Of a stretch of DNA of 64,000 nt, positions 32,242-40,855 are shown one piece after another. Origin of the DNA: Burkholderiales bacterium (GTDB taxonomy: Bacteria > Pseudomonadota > Gammaproteobacteria > Burkholderiales > Burkholderiaceae_C); contig JACPOK010000016.1 in the NCBI GenBank assembly GCA_016191525.1, forward strand, positions 186,001 to 250,000, in the 5' to 3' direction. Each line of letters opens with the position of its first letter. The stretch's first letter is position 1. A model generated the notes under the pieces. The model was not told where the DNA came from. It did not search any database and was given only the letters and a program-made list of their open reading frames with translations. The position numbers and the translations under genes were made by a program.

Positions 32242-32979
32242 ATGGAAATCGAATTCGCTATTTCGGCCTGGGCGGGCTATGCCCCGAGCCTGACTTCTCC
32301 CTTGGAGTGGGCGCAATGGGCGGCACAGCCCTGTTTGCCGCAAGGCGATGCCCAGGCGGCGGTGTCTGAAATGCCCGCCATGCTGCGCCGCCGCCTCGGC
32401 CCGCTCGGCCGCCTGGCCAGCCAGGCCGCCTACACATGCCAGCAATCAACCACGGGCACGCCCGTCATCTTTGCCTCGCGTTACGGCGACGCCGAGAGGT
32501 CGCTCAAGCTGCTTCGAGATTTCGCCGTGGGCGAAACGGTTTCGCCCACCGACTTTGCCCTGTCGGTTCACAACGCCGTGGGGGCGCTGTATTCCATCGC
32601 CCGGCACGACGGCTCCAATTTCTCCTCGGTGGCCGCGGGCCCCGCGACCGCGGCCGCCGCCCTCGTGGAAGCCTCTGCCCTTCTGGAAGACGGCGCGCGC
32701 GAGGTCCTGGTCGTCTGCTATGACGCACCGTTGCCCGGCGCCTATGGCGCTTTCGCGGACGAGCCTCAGGCGCCCTACGCGTGGGCCTGGCGCGTCGTGC
32801 GGCCGAGCGCAGGCGCTGCGGGCTTTCGCCTGAGCTGCACCCGCAGCGAGGACCCTGCGGTCAACGACGCGGCCATCCTGCCCTTTGGGCTGGACGTCAT
32901 GCGGTTTGCGGTTTCCAGCGACAGGCAGCTGGTCCGCGCGGCGCAGGGAACACTCTGGACGTGGCGCCGTAATGACTGA
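32242..32979 (+). CDS. Beta-ketoacyl synthase chain-length factor (ApeC-like)
   Basis: Protein of 245 residues of the Ketosynth_N_2 group, the chain-length-factor-type partner of the ketosynthase in aryl polyene synthesis. SAWAGYAPSLTSPLEWAQWA at the start and VIFASRYGDAERSLKLLRDF and FALSVHNAVGALYSIARHDGSNFSSVAAGPATAAAALVEA are typical. The active-site cysteine is absent and Ala/Gly-rich text stands there, consistent with a non-catalytic subunit. It opens the cluster and overlaps the acyltransferase gene by 8 bases. Confidence 0.88.
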   Translation: MEIEFAISAWAGYAPSLTSPLEWAQWAAQPCLPQGDAQAAVSEMPAMLRRRLGPLGRLASQAAYTCQQSTTGTPVIFASRYGDAERSLKLLRDFAVGETVSPTDFALSVHNAVGALYSIARHDGSNFSSVAAGPATAAAALVEASALLEDGAREVLVVCYDAPLPGAYGAFADEPQAPYAWAWRVVRPSAGAAGFRLSCTRSEDPAVNDAAILPFGLDVMRFAVSSDRQLVRAAQGTLWTWRRND

Positions 32980-33748
32980 ACGGCTCAACCTGTCCTGGCG
33001 CGTTATCGCCACCGGCCTGTGCTTCGCCTGCTTTGGCGCAGGCGGCGTGCTGCTGGGGCTGCTGGGGGTGCCGTTGCTCGGGTTGCTGGTCCGCGACCCG
33101 GCACAGCGCGGCAGGATCGCCAAGCGCGTGATTTCAGCGGCATTCCGGCTTTTCGTCACGATGATGTCCCGGCTCGGTGTCATGAGTTATGAGGTTCATG
33201 GCCGCGACCGGCTGCGCAGCGGCGGCCTGCTGATCCTGGCCAACCATCCGACGCTGATCGATGTGGTGCTGCTGATGTCCTTCGTCGAGCGGGCCGACTG
33301 CATCGTCAAGGGGGCGCTGGCGCACAACCCCTTCACGCGGGGTCCCGTCAGGGCGGCAGGATTCGCGTTCAACGATTCAGGTACCGGGCTGGTGGCGGAT
33401 TGCCTTGCTTCACTGCGGGCGGGCAACAACCTGATTGTTTTCCCCGAAGGCACGCGCACCCCCGCATCGGGCGGCCTGCATCTGCAGCGCGGTGCCGCGC
33501 GCATCGCGGTGCATGGCGAACTGGATATCACGCCCGTGCGCATCCAGTGCACCCCAGCGACGCTGGGCAAGGGCGACAAATGGTACCGGGTGCCGCGCAC
33601 ACGCGCGCACTTCCGCATCGAAGTCTGCGAAACCATCTCCGTGGCCCCGTTCACCGCCCGTGCGGCCAGCCAGGCGCTGGCCGCACGCCACCTCACCGAT
33701 TACCTCACCGAATATTTCTCCATGGAGAACCGCTGTGCGACAACTTGA
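32972..33748 (+). CDS. 1-acyl-glycerol-3-phosphate acyltransferase-like membrane enzyme
   Basis: Membrane-associated acyltransferase of 258 residues of the PlsC/lysophospholipid family. An N-terminal hydrophobic region (15-45) precedes the catalytic NHPTLID (HX4D) at about residue 91 and the FPEGTRT block near 151. In aryl polyene clusters such enzymes attach the polyene or an acyl group to a lipid carrier so that the pigment is held in the membrane. Stop and the following GTG start overlap. Confidence 0.88.
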   Translation: MTERLNLSWRVIATGLCFACFGAGGVLLGLLGVPLLGLLVRDPAQRGRIAKRVISAAFRLFVTMMSRLGVMSYEVHGRDRLRSGGLLILANHPTLIDVVLLMSFVERADCIVKGALAHNPFTRGPVRAAGFAFNDSGTGLVADCLASLRAGNNLIVFPEGTRTPASGGLHLQRGAARIAVHGELDITPVRIQCTPATLGKGDKWYRVPRTRAHFRIEVCETISVAPFTARAASQALAARHLTDYLTEYFSMENRCATT

Positions 33749-33998
33749 GCAGGAAATCAAGGAGCTCATCATCTCGGCCCTGTCGCTGGAAGACACGCGG
33801 CCCGAGGACATTGACGCGCAGGCGCCGCTCTTCGTGGAAGGCCTCGGGCTGGACTCGATTGACGCGCTCGAGCTGGGCGTCGCACTGCAGAAGAAATATG
33901 GCGTGACCATGTCGGCCGATTCCGCCGAGACGCGGCGCCATTTCGCCAGCGTCAGCTCGCTGGTGGCATTTGTCCAGGCAACCCAGCCGGCGGCCTGA
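33735..33998 (+). CDS. Acyl carrier protein 1 of the aryl polyene cluster
   Basis: Acyl carrier protein of 87 residues that carries the growing polyene on a phosphopantetheine arm. The attachment site is Ser41 in GLGLDSIDALEL. The start is GTG at 33735, with GGAG at 7 bases and an overlap of 14 bases with the preceding gene; no ATG fits, which is why the gene could be missed. It is one of two carrier proteins in tandem, as in known aryl polyene clusters, where one carries the starter and the other the extender chain. Confidence 0.9.
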   Translation: MRQLEQEIKELIISALSLEDTRPEDIDAQAPLFVEGLGLDSIDALELGVALQKKYGVTMSADSAETRRHFASVSSLVAFVQATQPAA

Positions 33999-34035
33999 CC
34001 CGCTTGCGCAGATCGAAAGACAACAGGTGATCGCC

Positions 34036-34293
34036 ATGACCAAAGACGATATCTACGCCCACATCGTCCGGATCCTGCGGGAGGCCTTCGACATAGACGC
34101 TGCTGCCATCACGCCGCAGGCCCGGCTGGCTGAGGACCTCGAAATCGACAGCATCGATGCCGTGGACCTCATCGTGCAGCTCAAGCCCCTGGTGGGCAAG
34201 CGGCTGCAGCCGGACATCTTCAAGTCCGTGCGCACGGTGCAGGACGTGGTCGATGCGGTGCATGGCCTGCTTGAGGACCCGGTGAACGTCTGA
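34036..34293 (+). CDS. Acyl carrier protein 2 of the aryl polyene cluster
   Basis: Second carrier protein, 85 residues, with the phosphopantetheine Ser39 in LEIDSIDAVDLI. It differs clearly from the first in the helix-2 region, so the two probably have different partners (ligase-loaded starter versus elongation). It starts at an ATG 37 bases after ACP 1 and precedes the membrane protein by 13 bases. Confidence 0.9.
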   Translation: MTKDDIYAHIVRILREAFDIDAAAITPQARLAEDLEIDSIDAVDLIVQLKPLVGKRLQPDIFKSVRTVQDVVDAVHGLLEDPVNV

Positions 34294-34306
34294 CCGGGCC
34301 ACTGCC

Positions 34307-34882
34307 TTGCCTAAACCGTCGCTGGTCATCGTTTCCGCGATCACGCTGGCCTATCCCTTTGCCATCTACCTCGGGCTGGGCCGCGTAGACCCCGCCTGGC
34401 TCGGGCTTGGGCTTGTCGCGCTGGCGCTCGCGCGCGCCTGGGCCTCGCGCGATCCGGTGTGGCTGTTCGCGTTGGCTGGCGCCGTGCTGCTGGCCCTTGC
34501 CAGCGTGCTGGGAAAAAGCTGGCTGCCGGTCAAGCTGTACCCGGCAATGGTGAATGCCGCGTTGCTGCTGGTTTTCGGTGCCAGCGTGCTGCGCCCGCCC
34601 ACCGTCATCGAGCGGATCGCCAGGCTGGCGGAGGGGGCGCTGTCCCCGCCTGTGGTCGCCTATACGCGCCGCGTGACCGTCGCCTGGTGCATCTTTTTTG
34701 CATGCAACGGCATCGCCGCATTCGCCACGGCCGTGTGGGCGTCGGACGAAGCATGGCTGTTGTACAACGGCCTGCTGGCCTATCTGCTGATGGCGCTGTT
34801 GTTCGCGGGCGAATGGCTGGTGCGCCGCCGCGTGCGGGCACGGCTCGCGCCCGCCGCGGGTGCCGGGAATACGCATGTCTGA
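34307..34882 (+). CDS. Multi-pass membrane protein of the aryl polyene cluster
   Basis: Hydrophobic protein of 191 residues with about six membrane segments (LVIVSAITLAYPFAIYLGLG, WLGLGLVALALARA, WLFALAGAVLLALASVLG and others), of the type found in aryl polyene clusters of Gammaproteobacteria and Betaproteobacteria. The only fitting start is TTG at 34307. It overlaps the following ligase gene by 8 bases. Its task is unknown; it may help anchor the biosynthetic complex or move intermediates across the inner membrane. Confidence 0.82.
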   Translation: MPKPSLVIVSAITLAYPFAIYLGLGRVDPAWLGLGLVALALARAWASRDPVWLFALAGAVLLALASVLGKSWLPVKLYPAMVNAALLLVFGASVLRPPTVIERIARLAEGALSPPVVAYTRRVTVAWCIFFACNGIAAFATAVWASDEAWLLYNGLLAYLLMALLFAGEWLVRRRVRARLAPAAGAGNTHV

Positions 34883-36569
34883 CTGGCTGCCGCTGGCGGA
34901 AGTCGCGTCGCGCCCTGGGCTGGCAAGCCGGCCGGTGGCGTGGCGCGGCGGGAAGCCCGTCACGCGGGCCCGCTTCCTGGCCGATGCCGCCGCGTGGCGG
35001 GCCGCATTCGCCGCGCAGCCCGGCGCCCGCTTCGCGCTCTATTTCGACGACGGGTATGAATTTGCCGCCGCCCTGTACGGCGCCTGGCATGCGGGCAAGG
35101 AAGTCTATTTGCCGGGCGACCGGCAGGCCTCCACCCTGGAAGCGCTGCTGCCGCAGGTGGACGGCTGCGCCGGAGACTTGCCCGGCGACACGGTGATGCC
35201 GCAGGCGGGCGCGGCGGCCACGTGGCAGCCACTTGATTTGCGCCAGACCCGGCTTGTGGTCTACACCTCGGGCTCCGGCGGGGAACCATTGGCCATCAGC
35301 AAGCACCTGGGCCAGCTGGATGCAGAAATCCACACGCTGCAGGCTACCTTCGGGGGGCGGATGGATCGTGGGCAGCCCACGCCCGTTTACGCGACCGTCT
35401 CGCACCAGCACATCTACGGCCTGCTGTTCTATACCTTGTGGCCGCTGGCGGCCGGGCGCCCCTTTGTTGCGGAGCGTATTCTCTACCCGGAACAAATGGC
35501 GCAGCACCTGGGTCCTGGGGCCAGCATGCTGATCTCCAGCCCGGCGCACCTCAAGCGGCTGCCGCCCGCGCTGGACTGGACCGGGGCCCGCGCGGGCCTG
35601 GTGTCCGTCTTCTCGTCCGGCGGACCGCTGCCGCCAGAGTCGTCACAGGCGGCGTGGGAGTTGATGGGCCATTCGCCCACCGAAGTGTTCGGCAGCTCTG
35701 AAACCGGCGGTATCGCCTGGCGGCAACGGGCCGTGCACGGCGATGACTGGCAGACGCTGCCGGGTGTGGAGTGGCGGCTGGACGACGACTTGCTGACAGT
35801 GCGATCGCCGCATCTTCCCGACGGCCAGTGGTGGCAGACGCAGGACCGTGTCAAGCCGCTGGGCAACGGGGGCTTCAGCCTTCTGGGCCGCGCCGACCGG
35901 GTGGTAAAAATCGAGGAAAAGCGGGTTTCCCTGACGGCGGTTGAAGCCGCCCTCGCCGGTTTGCCCGAAATCGCGGAGGCCCGTGCGCTGGTCGTGCCCG
36001 CCACCACCGGCGATCGCCTTGCCGTCGTTGCGGTGTTGACGGAGCGCGGCCGGGCCGAGCTGCAGCGCCTGGGCAAGCGGGGCCTCAACGAGCGCCTGCG
36101 CGCCGCGCTGCTGGAGACCGTCGAGCGAATCGCCCTGCCGAGGCGCTTCCGCTACCTCCGGTCGATTCCCGTCAATGCCCAGGGCAAGAGCACCCAGGCC
36201 ATGCTGACTGCCCTGTTCCTGCCCGTGTTGCCGCAGGCCACCTGGGAGCCCGGTGACGCGCAAAGCGCGCAGGCCTGCATCGAAGTAACCGAACAGATGG
36301 CGGTCTTCGATGGCCACTTTGACGAGTTTCCGGTACTGCCCGGCGTGGCCCAGCTGGACTGGGCCATCGAACTCGCGCGAGCCCGTTTCGCTTTACCCGC
36401 GCGCTTCCTGCACGCCGAGGCGCTGAAATTCCATAAGCCCGTCCTGCCGCCGGTGCGGCTGACGCTCGCGTTGCGCTGGGACGCGCTTGCAGGGAAGCTC
36501 GCGTTCAGTTTCAGTTCTGCGGCAGGAACGCATTCGAGCGGGCGGATCGCATTCGGAAGCGGCGAGTGA
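34875..36569 (+). CDS. AMP-dependent acyl-ACP ligase fused to a hot-dog dehydratase
   Basis: Two-domain enzyme of 564 residues. Residues 1 to about 450 form an acyl-activating AMP ligase: YTSGSGGEP for ATP, FGSSETGGIAW, LLGRADRVVKIEEKRVSL, and NAQGKSTQ with the catalytic Lys near the end. It should load the aromatic starter acid onto a carrier protein. Residues about 465-564 (QMAVFDGHFDEFPVLPGVAQL) are a FabZ/ApeI-type hot-dog dehydratase, encoded separately in E. coli. The start ATG at 34875 lies within the previous gene. Confidence 0.88.
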   Translation: MSDWLPLAEVASRPGLASRPVAWRGGKPVTRARFLADAAAWRAAFAAQPGARFALYFDDGYEFAAALYGAWHAGKEVYLPGDRQASTLEALLPQVDGCAGDLPGDTVMPQAGAAATWQPLDLRQTRLVVYTSGSGGEPLAISKHLGQLDAEIHTLQATFGGRMDRGQPTPVYATVSHQHIYGLLFYTLWPLAAGRPFVAERILYPEQMAQHLGPGASMLISSPAHLKRLPPALDWTGARAGLVSVFSSGGPLPPESSQAAWELMGHSPTEVFGSSETGGIAWRQRAVHGDDWQTLPGVEWRLDDDLLTVRSPHLPDGQWWQTQDRVKPLGNGGFSLLGRADRVVKIEEKRVSLTAVEAALAGLPEIAEARALVVPATTGDRLAVVAVLTERGRAELQRLGKRGLNERLRAALLETVERIALPRRFRYLRSIPVNAQGKSTQAMLTALFLPVLPQATWEPGDAQSAQACIEVTEQMAVFDGHFDEFPVLPGVAQLDWAIELARARFALPARFLHAEALKFHKPVLPPVRLTLALRWDALAGKLAFSFSSAAGTHSSGRIAFGSGE

Positions 36570-37312
36570 TGTTCAACCCCGCAGTTGTCGTCCCTGTGTA
36601 CAACCACCCAACCACGGTCGACGCCCTGGTGCGGGCGGTGCGCGGCCACGGTGTGCCGTGCATCCTGGTGGATGACGGCAGCGAGCCCGGCTGCGCCGCT
36701 GAACTGTCCCGCCTCGCAGGCCTGTACCCGGGGGAAGTGCGGCTCGTGCGCCTCACGGTCAACCAGGGAAAGGGCGCGGCGATGGTGGCAGGCATGCGTG
36801 AAGCGGCCCGCCTCGGCCACAGCCATGCGTTGCAGATCGACGCGGACGGCCAGCACGACAGCGGCGACATCCCGCTTTTCCTGGCGCATGCACGGGAGCA
36901 CCCCGGTGCAGTGATCTGTGGCTGCCCGGTATACGACGCCAGCGTGCCGAAGGTGCGGCTGTATGGGCGTTACGGAAGCCACATCTTCGTGTGGATCAAC
37001 ACGCTGTCGCTGGACGTGCGCGACTCCATGTGCGGCTTTCGCGTGTATCCCCTTGCACAGACGGTGGCGCTCATTGACAGCCATGCGATAGCCCGGCGCA
37101 TGGACTTCGACAGCGACATCATCGTGCGGCTGCACTGGCGCGGCGTTCCCGTCATCAACCAGCCCACCCGGGTCACCTACCCGCAGGACGGCATTTCGCA
37201 TTTCCGCCTGTGGCGAGACAACGTGATGATCACGCGCATGCATGCGGTGTTGTTCTTCGGCATGCTGCTGCGCTCACCGCTGCTGCTGTGGCGCAAGATG
37301 GCGCGGCCATGA
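36569..37312 (+). CDS. Family 2 glycosyltransferase
   Basis: Glycosyltransferase of 247 residues of the dolichyl-phosphate mannosyltransferase-like GT2 group. VVVPVYNHPTTVDALV opens the fold; VDDGSEPG and LQIDADGQHD give the nucleotide and metal binding acidic motifs. GYRVYP-like GFRVYPLAQT and a C-terminal hydrophobic stretch follow. It may decorate the aryl polyene or its lipid carrier. The ATG shares one base with the ligase TGA, and its stop overlaps the next start. Confidence 0.88.
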   Translation: MFNPAVVVPVYNHPTTVDALVRAVRGHGVPCILVDDGSEPGCAAELSRLAGLYPGEVRLVRLTVNQGKGAAMVAGMREAARLGHSHALQIDADGQHDSGDIPLFLAHAREHPGAVICGCPVYDASVPKVRLYGRYGSHIFVWINTLSLDVRDSMCGFRVYPLAQTVALIDSHAIARRMDFDSDIIVRLHWRGVPVINQPTRVTYPQDGISHFRLWRDNVMITRMHAVLFFGMLLRSPLLLWRKMARP

Positions 37313-38283
37313 GCGGCGCGCGCGCCCTGCACTGGGCTTCCGTCAGTGAAAGCACGTTCGCCGGCGGCATCTGGGTGCTTTACGGCCTTCACTGGCTGTT
37401 TGGGCGCCTGCCGCTGCGCCTGATCTTCTATCCCGTGGTCCTGTATTACTGGGCCACGCGCCCGCAGGCGCGCGCAGCGTCGCTGGAATACCTGCGACGG
37501 ATGGAGGCGGCACACCACGTCTTTGGCCGGCGGCCGGGCTGGGTGCACAGCCTGCGCCACTTCCGCGCCTTCGCCGAAACCATCCTGGACAAGACGCTCG
37601 CCATCAGCGGCCGCTACCGGTTCGAGCGGGTGCGCTACGTGGGCCGGGAGATGGTAGACGCCATGATCGCGCGCGGAGAAGGAGCCATCATGGTCACGGG
37701 CCACGTCGGCTGCCTTGAGCTGTGCCAGGCCGCGGCGGGGCGGCAACCCGGGCTCAAACTGACCATGCTGGTGCACACCCGGCACGCAGAGCGCTTCAAC
37801 CGCATTCTTCGCCGGCTCGACCCGCACAGCCCGGTGCGCATGCTGCAGGTCACCGAGGTTGATGCGGGCACCGCGGTGTTGCTGGCCCAGCGCATCGCCG
37901 AGGGCGAATTCGTGGCCATCGCGGGCGACCGGGTGCCCGTCACAGCCAGCAAGACTGCGCGCGTGCCGTTCCTGGGCCATGAGGCGCCGTTTCCCGTTGG
38001 CGCCTATGTGCTCGCCGCCCTGATCAAGTGCCCGCTCTTCATGCTGGGCTGCGTGCGCGAGGCGGGTGGCCACACCGTGCGGTTCGAGCAACTCGCAGCC
38101 CGCGTCGAGCTGCCGCGCGGGCACCGCGCCGAGGCGCTGGACGCAATGGCCACCGAGTTCGCGCAGCGGCTCGAGTCGCTGCTGGTGCTGGCGCCCTATG
38201 ACTGGTTCAACTTTTTTTCCTTCTGGGCCCAGCCTTCGGCGGCGCCCGCACTCCCCCTCGCCTATGAAAAACCAGGAGCCTAG
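37309..38283 (+). CDS. LpxL/HtrB-like lipid acyltransferase
   Basis: Membrane acyltransferase of 324 residues of the lauroyl/myristoyl (LpxL, HtrB) family. A hydrophobic helix lies near residues 20-50; VTGHVGCLEL has the HX4E-type catalytic motif, followed by FVAIAGDRVPV and FLGHEAPFPVGAYVLA. In APE clusters it is thought to help attach the pigment to a lipid. It overlaps the GT2 gene as ATGA and the ammonia lyase gene by 20 bases. Confidence 0.87.
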   Translation: MSGARALHWASVSESTFAGGIWVLYGLHWLFGRLPLRLIFYPVVLYYWATRPQARAASLEYLRRMEAAHHVFGRRPGWVHSLRHFRAFAETILDKTLAISGRYRFERVRYVGREMVDAMIARGEGAIMVTGHVGCLELCQAAAGRQPGLKLTMLVHTRHAERFNRILRRLDPHSPVRMLQVTEVDAGTAVLLAQRIAEGEFVAIAGDRVPVTASKTARVPFLGHEAPFPVGAYVLAALIKCPLFMLGCVREAGGHTVRFEQLAARVELPRGHRAEALDAMATEFAQRLESLLVLAPYDWFNFFSFWAQPSAAPALPLAYEKPGA

Positions 38284-39817
38284 CCGTCCCGTCGTCCACT
38301 TCGACGGCGCGCCGCTCTCCATTGAAGACATTTGCGCGCTATCCGGCCGCAGCAGCTCGGCGCAGCTGTCCGCCCACGAGGTCTTTCGTGCGCGCATCGC
38401 CCGTGGCGCCGATTTCCTCGATCGCCTGCTCAGGGAAGATGGAGTGATCTACGGCGTCACGACCGGCTACGGCGACTCGTGCACGGTGCGCATCCCGCCC
38501 GAGCGGGTCGCGGAGCTTCCGCACCACCTCTACACCTATCACGGCTGTGGTGCCGGGCGGATGCTTTCGCCGGAAGAGACGCGCGCAGTGCTGGCGGCGC
38601 GACTGGCGTCGTTGGCGCAGGGCATGTCCGGGGTCAGCGTTGAGCTGCTGGCGCAACTCGAGGCGCTGCTGCGCCATGACATCCTGCCGCTGATACCGGC
38701 GGAAGGCTCGGTCGGCGCCAGCGGTGACCTGACGCCGCTGTCCTATGTCGCGGCCGTGCTGTGCGGGGAGCGGGAGGTGTGGTTCCGTGGGGAGCGGGTT
38801 GCCGCCGCACAGGCGCTGGCGCAAGCCGGCCTCAAGCCGCTGCGGCTGAGGCCGAAGGAAGGCCTGGCCATGATGAACGGGACAGCCGTGATGACGGCGC
38901 TGGCCTGCCTTGCATGGAAGCGCGCGGACTACCTGGCACGTCTGGCTGCCCGCCTGACGGCTTGCAACGTGGCGGCAAGCGCAGGCAACGCCCACCATTT
39001 CGACGAAGCGCTCTTTGCGGTCAAGCCGCACCAGGGCCAGCAGCTCGCCGCGGCCCGCATTCGCGCCGACCTCGCCAGCGAGCGCCCCACGCGCAACGAG
39101 CAGCGCCTGCAGGACCGCTATTCGCTGCGCTGCGCGCCGCACGTGATCGGCGTACTGGAAGACGCGCTGCCGTTCTTCCGCACGCTGATCGAAAACGAGC
39201 TCAACAGCGCCAACGACAACCCCATCATCGACGCGCAGGCGGAACGCGTGCTGCACGGCGGCCATTTCTACGGCGGGCATATCGCCTTCGCGATGGATTG
39301 CATGAAGAACGCGGTGGCCAACGTGGCCGACCTGCTGGACCGGCAACTCGCATTGCTGGTGGACACACGCTACAACCATGGCTTGCCCGCCAACCTGTCG
39401 GGGGCGCAGGGCCCGCGCGCGGCCATCAATCACGGCCTGAAGGCCTTGCAGATCAGCGTCTCCGCCTGGACAGCCGAAGCGCTCAAGCTCACCATGCCCG
39501 CGTCGGTCTTTTCGAGATCGACCGAGTGCCACAACCAGGACAAGGTCAGCATGGGAACCATCGCGGCGCGAGATTGCCTGCGCGTGCTGGAACTGTCTGA
39601 GCAGGTGCTTGCGGCCATGCTCATCGCGGCACGCCAGGGCCTGGAGCTTCGCTGCCGCGTGGAACCGCAGACGCTGGTGGCCCCCGCGCTGCAGGCGTTC
39701 GTGGATGATCTGGCCACACGCATTGCGCTGGTGGAGGAAGACCGCGCACTCGACGCCGACCTGCAGCGCCTGCTGCGGGCCATCCGCAGCCAAGCCTGGA
39801 GCCTCTATGAAGCCTGA
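38264..39817 (+). CDS. MIO-type aromatic amino acid ammonia lyase (HAL/TAL family)
   Basis: Ammonia lyase of 517 residues with the self-formed MIO group at Ala152-Ser153-Gly154 in SVGASGDLTPLS and the catalytic Tyr63 in VIYGVTTGYG. It likely supplies an aromatic acid such as coumarate from tyrosine as polyene starter, as tyrosine ammonia lyase does in flexirubin synthesis. The selectivity region HHLYTYHGCGAG differs from histidase, but the substrate is not proven. It overlaps both neighbours (20 bases upstream, 11 bases downstream). Confidence 0.9.
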   Translation: MKNQEPSRPVVHFDGAPLSIEDICALSGRSSSAQLSAHEVFRARIARGADFLDRLLREDGVIYGVTTGYGDSCTVRIPPERVAELPHHLYTYHGCGAGRMLSPEETRAVLAARLASLAQGMSGVSVELLAQLEALLRHDILPLIPAEGSVGASGDLTPLSYVAAVLCGEREVWFRGERVAAAQALAQAGLKPLRLRPKEGLAMMNGTAVMTALACLAWKRADYLARLAARLTACNVAASAGNAHHFDEALFAVKPHQGQQLAAARIRADLASERPTRNEQRLQDRYSLRCAPHVIGVLEDALPFFRTLIENELNSANDNPIIDAQAERVLHGGHFYGGHIAFAMDCMKNAVANVADLLDRQLALLVDTRYNHGLPANLSGAQGPRAAINHGLKALQISVSAWTAEALKLTMPASVFSRSTECHNQDKVSMGTIAARDCLRVLELSEQVLAAMLIAARQGLELRCRVEPQTLVAPALQAFVDDLATRIALVEEDRALDADLQRLLRAIRSQAWSLYEA

Positions 39818-40223
39818 CCTCAGCCACGAGATCGATGTGGTGCCGGCCTTCTACGACATCGACCCGATGGACATCGTCTGGCATGGCCACTATGTGAAGT
39901 ACCTGGAGCGCGCCCGCAGCGCGCTGCTGGCGCGTTTCGACTATGACTATCCCCGCATGCGCGAGTCCGGCTTTGGCTGGCCTATTGTCGACATGCGGCT
40001 GAAGTACGTGCGGCCCGCGAGCTTCGGCCAGGCACTCAGGGTTCGCGCTGAAATCGTGGAATGGGAAAACCGGCTTCGCATCGACTACCTGATCCGGGAC
40101 GCCGCCACCGGGCACAAGCTGAACCAGGCCCACACCATCCAGGTCGCGGTAAATCTGGCAACACGCGAGATGCTCTATGTGTGCCCGCCGGTGCTGCGTG
40201 AACGGCTGGGGGTTGAGGCATGA
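39807..40223 (+). CDS. Acyl-CoA/ACP thioesterase (4HBT hot-dog)
   Basis: Thioesterase of 138 residues of the 4-hydroxybenzoyl-CoA type. FYDIDPMDIVWHGHYVKYLE contains the catalytic Asp region, and the fold continues with LKYVRPASFGQALRVRAEIVEW. It probably edits or releases aryl polyene acyl groups from carrier proteins. The ATG lies inside the ammonia lyase end, and the stop overlaps the LolA-like start as ATGA. Confidence 0.88.
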   Translation: MKPDLSHEIDVVPAFYDIDPMDIVWHGHYVKYLERARSALLARFDYDYPRMRESGFGWPIVDMRLKYVRPASFGQALRVRAEIVEWENRLRIDYLIRDAATGHKLNQAHTIQVAVNLATREMLYVCPPVLRERLGVEA

Positions 40224-40855
40224 TCGCGCGCCGCCGGTTCATCCGCGCAGCCGCGCTGTGCGCCGCTGCATGCGTGCTGTCCGCAACCGCGGCCGAGCCC
40301 GTGCCCGCCATTGCCGCTTCTGTGCGGCAGCGGCTTGGCGACGAGCCCGTGCTGCGCGGCGAGTTCGAGCAGCGAAAAAGCCTGAAGGGGTTCCGCAATC
40401 CCCTGGTGTCCAGGGGCGACTTCCTGGTGGTGCGGGACAAGGGCGTCATCTGGCGCACGCGCGAGCCCTTTGCATCCAGCCTGGTGGTCACACGCGACCG
40501 CCTGCTCTCGCGCCAGGCAGACGGCTCCGTTGCCACCCAGCTAAGCGCGCGGGACGAACCCGGCCTGCGCGCCATCAACGAGATGCTGTTCGCGCTGATG
40601 TCGGCCGATCTTGCCGCGCTGGCCCAGCGCTTCCGGGTAGACGGTGAGTTGCAAGGCAAGGACGGCTGGCGGCTTTCCCTGGCGCCGCGCGAGGCCGGTG
40701 TCGCCAGATGGGTCTCCGGCATCGAACTTGAGGGTGACCGCTTCGTGCGCCTGGTCCGCCTGGCCGAAGCGCAGGGAGACACCACCCTTATCCGGTTCAG
40801 CCTGCAAACCTCCGCCGCAGCGGCCACCCGTGAAGAGCTGGCGCGGTTTGACTGA
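40220..40855 (+). CDS. LolA-like outer-membrane lipoprotein carrier protein
   Basis: Periplasmic protein of 211 residues with a signal peptide (RRRFIRAAALCAAACVLSATAA; note the twin arginine) and a LolA-type fold (FEQRKSLKGFRNPLVSRGDF, GVIWRTREPFASSLVVT). In aryl polyene clusters it is thought to carry the lipid-linked pigment or a lipoprotein to the outer membrane together with the MMPL protein. It lies between thioesterase and exporter with overlaps on both sides. Confidence 0.87.
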   Translation: MIARRRFIRAAALCAAACVLSATAAEPVPAIAASVRQRLGDEPVLRGEFEQRKSLKGFRNPLVSRGDFLVVRDKGVIWRTREPFASSLVVTRDRLLSRQADGSVATQLSARDEPGLRAINEMLFALMSADLAALAQRFRVDGELQGKDGWRLSLAPREAGVARWVSGIELEGDRFVRLVRLAEAQGDTTLIRFSLQTSAAAATREELARFD

